From Branchiostoma floridae (lineage: Eukaryota > Chordata > Leptocardii > Amphioxiformes > Branchiostomatidae): a stretch of DNA of 64,000 nt. Where the stretch lies: positions 13,800,001 to 13,864,000 of the forward strand of contig NC_049984.1 in NCBI RefSeq assembly GCF_000003815.2. The letters run 5' to 3'. Below the pieces are notes generated by a model. The model had not been told where the DNA came from. It searched no databases and worked only from the letters and a program-made list of their open reading frames with translations. This document shows, in pieces, positions 11,640 to 25,800 of the stretch. The first letter of the stretch is position 1, and each line of letters opens with the position of its first letter. The position numbers were made by a program, and so were the translations under genes.

Positions 11640-14600
11640 CATTGGAGGGATGTGCTCTGATGGACTGGTCAGCTCGTTATGGCCTGATGATGACTGCTGT
11701 GACGTCGGGCTAAAGGAAAACACAACGATCAGAACTCTGACTCTCTCTTACATATTTGATAGGTACATTTGATTGATAGATGTCTTTTTGACAACAGAGT
11801 AATGATAGCCAGACACTAGACATGTTTTCTTTTATAGCATTCACCAGACAAAAGACAACAGTAAGCTGTATTGCTTGGGAAGTCATGAGCTTGTAATGAA
11901 AATACTGGTATTGACAATTAGATATAAGTATCTACATCTGGCAATGTACAAACTGACTTTCTTAAAACAGATTGAATACTAAAGAGCCAGAGTCATTACT
12001 ACAACAAACAATACGAAATGAAGTAGATTGTGTGTTTCAGAGGAATATAGTTACAAGAATTAAAATGGATGAGTTCTCACATTGCCTCTGCCTGACTTTC
12101 TGTTCTGAAAGCTAGCTGGTCCATGGTGTCAGCAAAAGCCTGCAAGTGGTGGAAACAATAGAGAGTCACATCCCCAAATCAGTACATACATGTAGATGTA
12201 TGGAAAGGTGTACAGAGCAATTGAACATAACCTAATACAACTTACCGACAACATGTCTTCACAAAGCTTGGACACTTTCATCCGTGTGTCTGCCCTTCTG
12301 AAAATCTGAAAGACATTGGAGATCAGAGAGGACAGTTAACTCGATATACACCAATGATTCCATGTCACCAATAAGGAGTGGTCCTGCTCTGCTTTTACTC
12401 ATTTTACTTAATTAGGCCACAGCAAGTAAATTTTATGGATGACATCCTCTGCAGACTGCAAAAATAATGAGATAGGGCCAAAAAAAAACAAGATGGGTAA
12501 AAAAAACAAGATGGCAAATTTTCAAAATAGACGTTGTAACAAGACATAAAGAGACAAAATATGGCATCAAAGCCAACAAGGCATTCATTCCTATATTTAA
12601 GAAGTGCACCAGTGTAGTTAAAGTGACACAAGTGTGGTAGACTGGTATCATTAACCATGTTGGCAACTACACTCATAGCTTCCATAGCTGTGCCACTTTT
12701 ACAACTATCTATCAAGTTGCACCTCTGCAACTACAGTCAATGCTACAGAGTCTCTAGTGTCAATTCTACATTCAATGGTTAGGTTACAACACAACCTTTA
12801 CCCATTTTCGTCTATCCGGCCTTCCCTGAAGAAGAAAAAAAATCTTGTTTTTTTTTTCTGAAAAAAGGGGAAAATTAATGAGCGCGCGGATGTCATCCAT
12901 AAAATTTACTTGCTGTGGCCTTATTTATTTATCTGTCCAGTTTTACCACATTGGTGAAAGGATTGACAGGTGACTATCACCTTTGCAAGACTAAGGGAGA
13001 GATATACTTGTTTAAGGGTGCTTAAAGTGACATATTGCAAAAATTGTAAAAGCATAAATGATGGCAGTTCTGACCTCTGACTCCTCAGCCCTGCTCTGCA
13101 CCACCTCCTTCAGGTGTTGGATCAGTTCTGTGATGATGTTCTCAAATAACAAGGGCTGCAGTAGTGGAGGAACATACAGATATAAAAACAAAGAAAGTTG
13201 ACATGCATGTATCAAAAACACTCAGTCTGAAGTTTTTTTTGGGGGGATTGGGAAGGGGTTACAATTTACAAAAGTGCAAAATTTGATGAAACCATAAAAA
13301 TCAACTGTACATCACTCAGGTACCATGACAGCCCTTCATATCATCACAAAGCAGTCAGACAGTACATTTGTACCTTGTAGTTACACATAGAGCACTGTAG
13401 AGTAGTTAAAAACTGTTACCATCATTCTTGACACCCCATGAAGACTTACCAGTGCGGTGATGCCACCCCTATCATCTCTCTCCACAGTCCAAGTCTCCCT
13501 GTCATTAAGGGCCTTCACATCTTTGGGAAGATCAGGCAGTGTTAGTCTTAATGTCCAGAAAGGTCCAACGTACAAATCGCATGTAAAATGTATGTGCCAG
13601 AGACATTAGAAAATTACAGCAAGTTTTCACCTTGGGTGGAGATTACTTTTTTTTTACCATTAAAACTTTCTCAAATGAACTTCACTAGAAGAATTTTCAT
13701 TCATGCTATGACAATCTTTAATTGTATGTATCCTATCTGGACTGACAAGGTGTAAATGTTTTAACAACAACAAAGCGCATGTTTCTGTACCTTCAGTGGC
13801 CTGTTGCAGTAGTGTTGTTACACAGTGGACTCTGGTATCCTGGGCCACATCTCTCACATCATGAGTAGTCTCATCAGGCAGGTTCATACCAGACAGGGTG
13901 CTGTTGCATGATCTAACAAGAAATCATAAATATCATACTCAGTAATATATTTTTACTGGTTCACTGTGGATTTCTTGTTTTATTCATTTAATATCATGTA
14001 TTTCTCTGATTTTTTTCTTGTGTAATTTTCCCCTGGTTCCAACAATGCATAAGACATGCATATAAGCAGGAAATGAGATAAACATTTTCTGGGACCTTTG
14101 ACCTAACTTCCTCCCACATGTCCCCCATATGCCTAGCAGGTGGAAACCAGCCTTTGGCATAACCATTTTGACCTTCAAGTCCCTTCCAATTTCTGTCCAT
14201 CTTCAGTGACACCATTTTTCTGTCATTGTGCTATACTCAAAGAACTATTGACACACCAACGAGAACACACACAGACACTGAAAACAATACCTCCATAGAG
14301 GTGTAGTCTAACAGTGAGTCTAACCTCTCCTTGGTGCTGATCAGCCGTCACATAGACCCAACTTACCAAACATTGATTCTGACTTCTCTAACTCTGGTCT
14401 TGTCAATGCTCATTAGAAACTTGATAACATTCATATCAAACATATGAAGAAGAGGAACAATCATTGATACTGTTTCAATAATATTACATGTAACAGCTCA
14501 AGAAAAACCTGTTATGAGAAACTTGGAAAAACATGTGCACAACTTCTGCTTTCTCAGTCTTACCTTATTGTTCTGACAAACTGTGGCAGCCAGTGGGCCA

Positions 14601-17600
14601 TGTTGTCATACTTCCCCTCTGGCCACACCCCATATTTCGCCCTCTGCTCTTTTGGTAGTGAAGACAAAGTTTCGGGGAGGAACGCCGCTCGCAACAGCTT
14701 ACTGTAGACTGACATCACTTCTTCCACCATTTTCTGAAATAGAATAGAACACATACAACATCCACTGATCCTCAATATGGGAAAATAAGATATTTGGGAA
14801 CCAGAAAAGATCTAAGATGCTTTTCTTAGACATCATTTTCAGCCCTCTCACCTTGAACTTTGACTCCTTCTCTTGGTTTGCTACATCAGTTTTCTCTGCA
14901 GCCTGAGGGATAGATGAAAACAGAACTGTAAATCCTGAAATTTTTGCATTGGTTTTTGCAGAGACCATGAATATACATGTATGCTCTGTCTTGCATAGTT
15001 ATTATGACCGTCTCCATTATGAATAGTTCCTCCCTCCATCTACAATAAAAGTAAGACAACATGCACTATAAAATCAATTTGCCTACCTCTCCTACCAGTA
15101 TAGCAAATCTCTACTGCACTATAGTATATCTCTACTGCAAACGTAAGACTTTAAATATGTTGATTCAATGGAAGATAATAAACATAGGTCGTATTATTCG
15201 AACTCAAAGACAGATGAAGCAATTACTTCATTCAGGAGACTTCCAGTAGAGTATCCCTCCCAAAGCTTCCAGAGGTCCGGGAAGTTCTCAAGAAGGACGT
15301 CTGTCAGATCGTCCACAAACTGCACCCTCTGGGGTGTCTTGAATTTCCAGCCTGCCTGGTCTGGAGACTGGGTAGAACCGAAGCTGGGCATCCTCTTCAC
15401 ACTGGAGTGTCCTGATGGGAGATGAAGAGATATTAGGAACCTTTGTAAGCAAAGAAGCATCGGGACTAAATTGATACAGACAATAACATCTTTGCCGGTC
15501 TGAATGGGTATTCTTTTTTAAACTACAAAAATGAAGCCCATTTGTTAACTTATACTGCAGGACAAGTGTGGAAGCACTGATACACCATTTGTATCGAATT
15601 CAAGTCATTACAGACTCACACAGTTACATGCAATATATCTATTGAGCCACCCTAAACATGTTTTTTTTTTGACAATCCAACTCAAGTGAGGGAAAGGTAC
15701 CTATTAAAGTGTATAAAAATCCTGGAACTGTACACTAACATTTACTGTAACTCTTGCCACTTAGTTATAATCTTATATTGCCTTGCATTTGCAGTTTTCC
15801 ATTGATATTATGTGTACTACATTGCTAAAAATAGAGCATTTACCTGGAGTGAAGACAGATCCTGGTGTCCCCACACTTGGCCTGTACTTCAGGGGTGTGT
15901 GTGATGAGGGGGTGTCACCTTCTGAACCTGCCACTGACGGGATGGTCTGGGCTGGGGACAACAAGCCAGGAAAGGAAAGTTAACAACAAAGCATCTTCAA
16001 CAATGAGTCAATCATTTCTCTTGTAAGATGTGTTAAAGGACCTTTCTTCCTGCCCACTAGAAATTATCTCTTGACGTTAACATTCCATTATCAAGACAAT
16101 GAGAGCCAACAGCACATTCTGAGATCTGAGGAGTGAACAGACAGAGGAGACTAAAAGCAATGCATGAACTGGTAATGACAAATACATGTAGCTTGTGAAT
16201 AACACAAACCTTGCTTTATGTGCTCCTCCTTGCAGCTGAACAGTAACTGCAGCAGCCACTTCTGCTGGTTGACCAGACAGTCCCAGGCAGGGTCACCAGG
16301 TTCTCCCAGGTCCATCAGGTATCTGTGCATGGCAAACATTAGCATTACATTACAATAGGAAACAAAAAGGATTTAAAAAGCACATGCACAGCGCCCCAGG
16401 CCCGACTCTAGTTGTGACATGTAAAAGATTAGCATTGTCTTTTTATTAGAGGGGGACATAAAGCCGTCAGCCATGTATATGAGGGAGGTTATGCCTAAAG
16501 CTCCCTCACATACAGGGCTGCCAAACTTCTTCATGAAAAAGAACCCACCACACTTATCAAGAAGAGTTGGGGTGATCGAGTGGGCTTGGCCAAAAATGTG
16601 AGTTGTAATGAATCTGCATTATTATTACACTTACCACCATTAGCTACTTCAAATTAGTATCAGTTGAGGATTACTGCTTTATCACACTACAAAAGAAATA
16701 AGCCCCCCTTTCAGTAACAAGTCATTTCAAACTCCCAAGCAACATAGACAGAGACTATCACTGTTGAGTATTACCTGATGAGTTTGCTCTGCTCATCCAG
16801 ACTAGAGGGAAGCTGCATCAGCTTTTCTGTCAGCTGACCTCGGAATGTCTCAATCTGCTTCTCCACCTCCAGATACACTGCAGGGGGAATTCAATTACAT
16901 ATACACTGTTAATGTAACTAGCAATTAGGCATGTTAAAGCACCGTTTTGACTACGATACAATATCTGTTGAAATTTTACAGGCAGTTCAATGTTCATGGT
17001 TTTATGCAGCCAGTAGGTACCAAATTTTGGCAGCCTGTAGTTTCAAATTCAAACACAAGGAAGCCCAAAATCTAACCGTAACATTAGACAACCACCACCA
17101 ACCTATGTACCAAATATCATTGCAATTGCACAATTTCTTGGTTTCACAACAAGCACATGCTTACCTCTCTTGAACACCTGGACTTCAGTGTCGGCAAACA
17201 GGGACTTGGCCTTGGCATAATCATTGATGACGATGTCATAATCACCCTGCATAGAAGACACCATACAGGATCATATGAATACCTGTCTGAACATGGGGCA
17301 ACCTTAATCTATCACGGAAATGACATTTGGAACAAATTCCTGTCTCTAATCCTTCCTGATTTAGTGCTTATCTCTACCATCTAAACATCTATCTATGACA
17401 CAGGAGCAAAGAGGGATTAAAATGATCGATGCACTCTGTACTGCGAGATCAAAATGATATTCTAGAGGTTTAGGGATATAACAACTGCGTATGGTGTAAT
17501 TTATCTACAGGATAAATTGGGATGATGCAAACATTTACTGAAAACTCACATTGCCTATTTAGCATATTTGACATTCAGCATTGTAACAGGTATAAAGTTC

Positions 17601-20600
17601 CATTTGACATTATTCCTCTCTATACTCAGTCTGATAGAAAGACTGAAATGTTCTTCAATATGGATCTGTTAGCTCCTGATAAGGTCATACTGCAGGCAGG
17701 TGTGTGTATGAAGAACACTTACGTTCTGAATGTTCCTCTCAATGCTGCCAGGCAGACTGAAGAGAAACCTGAAGCGCTGCAGTACGTTCAGGGCATTCCG
17801 AGTGGCGTCTGCCTTGTCCTTCCTGCCCAGCACATCCTGGTACATGGCATTAGCCTTGTCATTGGCATCTGCAATGTCGGTCATCAAGTTATCAAAACTA
17901 GTGATATGGTTTCTTGTATAACTTTACAGACATATTTTCAAACACTTCTTGCTACTTTAAAAGATAGTTATAACTTCTAGTTTTGGCCAGCTTAAAACTA
18001 ATTTTCTTCATAGTGCGTTTCTGCAATTACATTCCTTTTCCTGCAAAACAAATAGACAACTAGATAAAGATTGAAGGTACAGATGCTATTCTAATCTATA
18101 ACAAATGTTACCATGATAAATTCATTGATATTTTACAATAGAGTTAAACGAATGGAATCAACTGCACATACAAAAACATTTCAACATGCCTTTAAAGACA
18201 AGAAAAAAATATTGATGGTACAATGTAACAGAAACATCAATATTCCACCTACTGTTAAGAAGAGTCTCCAGTTTTTCAGTGATAGACCCGCCCTCACTGG
18301 TGCTCTCGTCTTTCAACAGGTCTTGATGCATAGCTGTGGGAAAAACATAACAGGTTGCATGTCAATAACACTTTATGATAGCTAGATAGAAACCATATAA
18401 GACAGACACCTGAAAAACATTCCACATATTCACCCCATGCTGTTTTGGCAAGCACCACAACCAACCCACGGAACATAGACAGCTCCTTAAGGGCTATTCC
18501 ATTCAAGATGGAACAGTAATTAAAACATAAGGGACGACCTGGAAAATTCTAATCATCTAATTCAAATTCTTCAGAAATATTTGAATGGAACAGCCCAAAG
18601 AGGAGACACCCTTCCAAATTCCCCAAACCCCCTGCCCAGCCTCCACCACCAGGTAGGTTCTGTCACTCACGGTCCTGTGCTGACGTGGCTTTCATCCACT
18701 GCCCCTGCTGAGCTGTTCATTCATGGAGAAATTGCAATTACATCACATGGAGTCTCCTAAAATATCTGACTTTTATCTTCATAGAATCTCCAATGTCTGT
18801 TCACAGTACTGGGTCATGATAAATTGATAACACTAACGAAATTCAGAATTGTGCAGATGGTTTTGGCTGAGGTACTTAAGTAAAAGTATTAGTTTTGAAA
18901 ATGAATGTAATGCTGGTTCACCTTTATCCGTTGGGTGACCTTTATCCGTTGTTTTTAAAAACAGGTTATTTTGGCATATCAAGTCAACATGTGGTAGTTT
19001 TAAACTGCAATATCTTGGAAATGTTGCAATTTGAAACCAGCATCCGTCAACTTAATATCACCAAACACCATGTTTTTAAAAGCAATATATATGGATATAG
19101 GTCACCAAATGGATAGAGGTGAACCACCGTTAGATTTTAGGTACAAAGATATTAATTACTTAAACATGCATGTCCTTATTTTTCTATGTACTTATCATGG
19201 TAACAAATGTAACTCCTTTACCAGCCAGAGCGTCCTGACAGTCCATGATGGAGGTGAGGTTCCCCTTCATGAAGGCCAGGGGTCCCTCCGACCGCTGACT
19301 GGACTTCCTCTTCAGGTAGGACAGGCCAGTTTTCAGGTCATCAAAACTAGCAGGATACATGGAGTCATTACTGGTTCCAACATGTTTTGTCTTTTGTACT
19401 CATAGCACTTGAAGCTCATAATGCTTCAGAACATAGTTCTTGCACACACTTACTCACTCACTCAGTTATATAGTTCTCAACAGTTTCAAACATCCCAATC
19501 TCTGTATGATCAACAATTGTACTCTGGTATGAAACAGTTGGTACATACAACAGATCCTTTAGCCATCACTTAATTTCCCTGATGGATGTAGCATTTTCAC
19601 AGGTGTCAATAAAAGAGAAGAATTCACAATATTTTCACAATTCCTTTTTAACTCAAGCTCCCTAAACTGAAATTTCAATGCAGTGATTCAGTGATTTACA
19701 AGCCTCACCTTGTGTGATGGTGGTTCTCTATCAGAAACCATTCAGACAGGAACTTTTCATTGGATGGATCGCCACTTCCTGGGATGGAACAAATATATAC
19801 ACTTACTTCATTGCAACTAAACAACAGCATCTTTCATCTACATATAAACTGTACTAAGAATACTTAAGATAACCAACCACTAAATTTGAAGGACTGCTAT
19901 TTAGAACATCACTTGCATTAAAAAAAGGCACTTATTTAAAGCTATGCATGCTATCTTGAGTAGCAAACATGTCATAAACGAAAATTTATGAGCAAAATTT
20001 ACAGCTGCTATATCTATTTCTATTTTGTAAGCGAACAGGGAAGACTAGGAAGGCCTTACCTTCTGGAAACATCTCTTCCAGCTGATCAATGGGAAACTTG
20101 CCTCTGTAGAGGTAGAGTATAATTCAGGTCAAAAACATTCTGATTAGGAAATGATTTAACCATGACTTGAAATGGCAAACTACAAACCAGGGCTGTTAAA
20201 TATGTCATTTTAAGCCTGTGAAAAACATTTTCAACAGTTTCATGTCATGAAGTTAAGATTTTTGGGATGGTTGGGGTACAAAATTTTTCTGCCTCCACAA
20301 GCAACATTCTTTCCCAGGACAGAGGGACAGGTCCTGGACAAAGCCCTGCTACAAGTCTTTACTCATTACTCAACACAAAATACTAAATGTGAAACATTTA
20401 AAAATCGAAACTTACTTCCCCTCCATAGACATTCCAAGGGGATCCTCATTTTTTCGGAAGAGGGCGGATGAAGACTTGGACCTCCCCCTCTTGTCTGTCG
20501 TAGTGGACTCATCTATCCAAACAGCTGACTCCTCCAGTGGTCCTGATGCAGACAGGAATCAAGAATTAATCTACATGTAGATTCAACCACCATTACCTTG

Positions 20601-21919
20601 ATAAAATATTGTATTCCTTTAAATGTTTATAGTAGCTTTACTTTGGCAGCGACACAACAAATATGTGTTTCAACCTGCAAACTAAAACACCGTTGTCTCC
20701 CCAAACTGCAAAATGAATAAACACAAAAATAAAGAAATTACTATAGGGGATGCTCTAGAGTCTACCTGCAGCATGCAGCTGCACTGCCTTCTTCAGACAT
20801 CTAAAATCGTTTTGATTCCCAAATGCAATATGATGAGTTCCTCTTCTCCTTGGTGAGGTACATGTAGAAAGAAAAATGTATTGTTTGTAATGATGATGAT
20901 TGTTTGCAGACGGGTTAGGCAACAAGGAGAAGGTTAACAGTAGCAAGGACATAAGTAGGAATATAATTATGATGCTGATGAGGAGGTAATGTTATACACA
21001 GAAGCTATAAATCATGATGATGGTAAAAGCTGGTGTGTCACATGTACATGTATGCCGAAGGGCGGTCATACTTACAATACAGACCAGATCCTAGAAGAAC
21101 CTGGTAAAGTTTGCATCATAGAAGCCAGAAATAAAAAGAGCCACTTGTATACAGTATAGGTAGCTGTGATGAGTACCCACCTGTTTGCATGACATATCCC
21201 CTGAAGGTGACGGTGCAGGTGCCCAGCCCACCTGAGCGGGTGGTGACGATGACCTCACCCTTCCCCTTACACAGCCCCGTCTTACAGGTGATCTTACTGG
21301 GCGACACCCACTCAGCAGTCAGCAGGCAGTTCACACCACATATCGTCAGACCTGTGGAGATAGAGAGAGTTAAGCAAAAACTAATATGGAAAAATCATCT
21401 GTATGTTTCTAATTACTCTTCCACTTTGACTAAGATGTTTACCTTATGTGTGGATACCCATTTGATGGCTGTTAAGGTAAACCTTTCCTATTGAGATATT
21501 GATCATGTCATACACTTTGTCTGTAACTTGTAAGGTTGATTTTGGATGACAAAGTTGATTGATCCAAACTCCTGTACTTGCATCAAACCACTTATCTAAT
21601 TTGTAAGGTGAATGTTTGGAATCTCTGGTGCTATAGAACATTATATTTACATTTGAATGACCATCATTGGGAGTACAGGTTTTAAACATTAAATGCAATA
21701 AAAACACTTAGAGTGTACCAGTGAGTTCTATGGTTTGTTGAATATGAAATAAACTGACAATGTAACATGGATGTCTTACAATACAATAAGAGTACAAGCC
21801 TTTGACTAACCAGTAAGATCTGTTGCACCCGTCCCGAGGTTCTCCCCTCGGATGGTGACCTTCGTCCCAGGAGGTCCCTCATTGGGGGACAGACCCGTCA
21901 CTTTGGGTTCTTTTGGCAT
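11640..21919 (-). CDS. EXOC2: Exocyst complex component 2 (Sec5), last exons missing
   Basis: The gene has 21 coding exons: 21811-21919, 21181-21351, 20416-20542, 20060-20103, 19709-19778, 19222-19346, 18253-18333, 17723-17868, 17165-17246, 16775-16877, 16210-16322, 15844-15951, 15227-15411, 14852-14902, 14564-14733, 13791-13912, 13450-13520, 13075-13155, 12246-12305, 12081-12139 and 11640-11709. All phases agree over 2148 nt (716 codons). The start ATG is at 21919. The N-terminal IPT/TIG domain ([20 protein letters not shown]) is the part that binds active RalA in known Sec5 proteins. [21 protein letters not shown] is a highly conserved Sec5 block. Sec5 is a subunit of the exocyst, the octameric tether for secretory vesicles at the plasma membrane. 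The last roughly 270 codons expected for the family are not found to the left. Exon 21 ends at a clean donor (CCAATG|GTGAGC) that abuts the 3' end of the esterase gene on the opposite strand. Confidence 0.95.
12414..12921. mobile_element. Non-autonomous DNA transposon (MITE) in an EXOC2 intron
   Basis: A perfect 34-nt inverted repeat, arms 12414-12447 and 12888-12921 (outer end AGGCCACAGCAAGTAAATTT), bounds about 508 bp with no coding capacity. It lies in the intron between EXOC2 coding exons 18 and 19. The arms are similar to those of the element at 26235-26617 in IMPACT, so both belong to one family. Target-site duplication is not obvious. Confidence 0.75.
16441..16600. repeat. SINE-type tail fragment in an EXOC2 intron
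   Basis: The segment AAAAAGAACCCACCACACTT, followed by a GAAGAGTTGGGG stretch, matches the one at about 31170-31205 inside the RGK intron. The part before it (ATAAAGCCGTCAGCCATG and so on) is in the style of lancelet SINE bodies as I recall them. It is a truncated copy without a visible tRNA-like head. Confidence 0.5.
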
Positions 21920-22822
21920 GATGATGATGTGGAGATGTCAACACATCAAACACTGGTGAATAACAAAATAAAATACAATTTTTAACATTTCATAAGGGAA
22001 TGGTTTAGGAATACAATTTTTTACTTCTTTTTGAATCCATAAAGGTCTATGTTTTTGGTCTGTTTGTAACATCTATGAACCATACCTGCATGATTAATAA
22101 ACTGGGAAATTCAAGAAATGGAATCATAAAATCTTATGACTCTTGTTCTGTGTGTTCTATGTTAATAGTGAGGTAAATGGTCAGGATAATTTAGAACCAA
22201 CATACAATCCCAGGAGCGATCAGAGCTGTCAAGTCTGAGTTGGTCACTTCGAGTCAAAGTTTCTTCAAGTGGGGACCTGAGCCAGACTGCTGGGGGTCTA
22301 CCGGACTTGGGACTTGTCCTTTTGTCAAACTTGCATTCCTAGTTACCACCTGGTTGTTCACACCTGTTCGAGATTAGTGATGGACGCCGTCTACATAATA
22401 TTATGATCATTCTGACGCGGGTGGGGGTGGGGGGCTTTTATTTTGGATCAACTAGAGTGGACGTATATATCATAAAATCATCATATAGAGGTGCCCACTA
22501 TTGCCCAGAATCGGTGTCGAGATCGTCTTGACTGTAAATGATCATAGACTATCCTTCAAATGGTCCCGATTTATGTAAATATTCATATTTTACAAAATTT
22601 GCTGATTTTCACACCTACCTTTCCGCCATGTTACCCGATAAGGATGATGGGAAATCAAAATGGCGGTCAGTGGATGATTTTGGCGTCTGCTAGCGCGAAC
22701 TTCTCCAAAAATCGTTGTTAAAAACGGATCTGGTTTTCACGATTTGACCGTTTACCCTTCCAACAGCTGAACTACAAACTCATGCACACTACAGATGCCT
22801 CAGGGTTGATCCTGGTTACAAG
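21920..22822. promoter_or_regulatory. Bidirectional promoter region between EXOC2 and IMPACT
   Basis: The two start codons, pointing apart, are 903 nt apart. The right part holds two YY1-like motifs in opposite orientations: TTCCGCCATGTT at 22621-22632 and AAAATGGCGG at 22657-22666. No TATA box is evident near either. Paired opposite motifs 30 nt apart in a head-to-head housekeeping pair fit a shared promoter. EXOC2 then probably has a 5' untranslated exon here, spliced to the coding exon ending at 21919. This is inference; start sites are not visible. Confidence 0.5.
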
Positions 22823-25800
22823 ATGGAAGCAGAGACGGACGACAATTTGGCAGCTCAGGTGAAATGGGGGTGGGGGGCGAAAAGGGGGCGGAACGTTGGG
22901 ACGACCTAACTTTATTCATGAACGATCCCGTCGCTCACCATTTACAAATTTTAATTTTTTTAGAAATAACCATATTGTTTCATTCTCCCGTCTATGAATA
23001 TGTAACGTTACACGTCCAACGTTTGAAAAGTTTTGCATTGTGTAACGTTTAATACGTTTCACTACAGGTGGAGGAGATAGAGGCCCTGTCAGCCATCTAT
23101 GGAGATGAGTGGTGTGTTGTGGATGAGGTGTCCCGTGTGTACTGTATACAGGTCACGGATGGGGAGGACAAACAGCAGTGGGCACTGTGTCTTCAGGTAC
23201 AACAAAGTTTCTTACTTTGTTGATGCTTTGTATTTAGCAGAAAGGAGGTGTAATTACTAACTCTTCATTTCAAAATCTTGTTGATCTTATCTTAAGTTCA
23301 AGAATTGTCTTTTGATACAAACATTGAGGTACTCTTTATATAGGATTTAAACGTGAGGAGTGTTCCCAAATGTTTCCAATATAATAGTAGTAGTACTGTA
23401 AATGTAGAAATGTTCACAGTGTTCATGGTGGCCCCTGTACACAAACTCAAAACCCCTGCAAACATTTTGCCATTACAGTATGTGATTACAGTATATGGCG
23501 CTATTGCAAACTTAGAACAACTTTGAACACTCCGTTTTCCTGCTGCCCAAAATTAAATCCCCATGAACCTAAATGCATTTACAGTATATGAAAGCTTACA
23601 ACAATCTTTCCCTTGCAGGTTATTTTACCCACTGACTACCCAAAATTGTCTCCTCCCATCTATGAGTTGAAGTAAGTAGTTACACAGTTTAATTTCTTAA
23701 CTTTTGTTAACTCCTTAAGATTGCACTTAAGATACTCTGTATTCCTTACAAGGCTCATACTACATGTATGTAGATTATGATTTATAGGTGATGATTTCTG
23801 TTTTGGAATTTATCACTTTATCACAATTTGTAGCTGATTTTTTATTTACTTCCTTTTTTCAGTGCACCATGGTTAAAAGGACAAGAACGAATTGAACTAT
23901 CTAGAAGTCTGGATGAAGTGTACTTGTAAGTTTTTTCAGCCTTCTGTTGCCCCAAGGAGCCGTCATCAATTCAACTGATGAAATCTCCTTGGTTGCCTTG
24001 CATCTAATTCATGACTTGTCTTCATTAGGCATAAATTGCTTCATTTCTTTTTTTTTTTCAAATGTTTGATTATATTTTTACTTTTCTTTCATGACAGACA
24101 GAACATTGGGGAGCCAGTTCTTTTTCTGTGGGTGGAGAAAGTCCGAGAATTTCTCCTGGAGAAAGAAGAAAGGGACCAGTCAGGTGTGGCCTGTCATAAA
24201 AGAGACATCTTTGTTTATTTTGTTGTTCTGAACGCATTATTATGTCTGAATTTTCTTCTCAGAGTCAATGTTTTTAAAACTGTTAAGATGCTCCATTGAC
24301 CCAGTGCACAATTTGTAATTGTATTGATGTTTCTAACAATTTGCAGATATCTTTTACCATCTTTCACTGCATGAGCTCCACTGTGGTACATGTTTTGTTG
24401 CTTTGTTTAATATGCAGATTACAAAACTGACCCACAGACACTGATTTCTCCTTTTTTGTGTTTCTCACAAAAGGTCAATCAAGCAGTGCCAAAAAAAGTT
24501 TTGAGCAAGACGATGTGGAGGAAACAGTCACAGTTGTAATCTCTTCTGCTTCCTCAGATAGTGATCTTTCTCCTTTACAAGGTTAGCCCCAAGATTTAAC
24601 CATTTTTATAGTCCTTGCAAAAGTTTTTAAAAACTTCTATTAGACTGTAACTAAGGTTAGACAAAACAATGCTCTGCATTTAGTTTGTCATCTTGTGTTT
24701 GTAACTTTCATGTTTAAAGATTGATCCAGAAATCACCTCTGCACCATTTCAAAAAGACAATTGCTATATCAGTTGTTGTTGATAATATGGCTTTTGCAGA
24801 TGCATTTTCTAGACATGCATTTTTTTCATGTCAAAAGTGGCAGAGAACTGTATCACTCCAGCAAATTTGAGTTAGCTATAGCAGAGTCTTATAGTTTATC
24901 TGAGAAGATTCTTGATTGATCCAAAAGATGAGGAACTCCCACCCATCCACCATGGGGAGCCAGTCACAGACAAGAGGAGCACCTTCCAGGCACACCTGGC
25001 ACCTGTGGTGTCTGTCAGGCAGGTGAGATGGGTGGGCCAATCTTTTCTACTGTTTGATGAGCATAGAGATTTTTCATGACTCTTAAAACAGTCTTTAAAG
25101 TTTGCAATATACATGTAAGAGCATCGCTGTCTGTACATTTTTCAAACTATGTACCTCAGGATCTCCTCAGGATCTATGGTTTCTATGGATGGCAAATTTG
25201 GCACTGTAGTTACATATTGGTACGTTAGAGAGCTCTGTATGATGTTGATACATGTTTTGTTTAACTTTTGTCAGGTAAAACTGGTGCAGGGGAAACTGAT
25301 GGAGAACAAGAAGATAGCTAACGCTACACACAACATCCTGGCCTACAGGTGAAGTCCAACATCTAATGCTTTAATTTGTAATGTTTGTTTCTTTGTTTTC
25401 ATTAAGATAAAGTTTTCTCCATTCAATATCCATTTTCTTTTCTTACCAATACTTGACCACATTTTGCCCCTTTTCCCATCTTTATTTCTCCTGTGACGTT
25501 GACTTTTGTTCTTTCAGAATCTTTTGTGAAGACAGGAATTCTTTCATCCAAGATTGTGATGATGATGGCGAGACTGCAGCGGGGGGCCGTATGCTGCACA
25601 TAATGGAGGTACTATGAGAAAGTGACTCCAGCTTAGGAATGATTGTATACTCCAGGAAAGCATGAATTGTTGATTAAGATGACAAGTAAAAGAGCGCTTT
25701 GACCTCAAACACCTGCAGAACTGAGAGGAATGGATTTTACCTCTAGATGTCTGTATTTTCCAAACCTTACATTTCCCTAGCTGGAATAGCACTTAAGAAT

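Noticed and set aside
12404-12730. 108-codon - strand open frame as an EXOC2 exon
   Set aside because: It lies inside the inverted-repeat element 12414-12921, has no Sec5 similarity, and EXOC2 splices cleanly from 13075 to 12305 in phase 0 without it.
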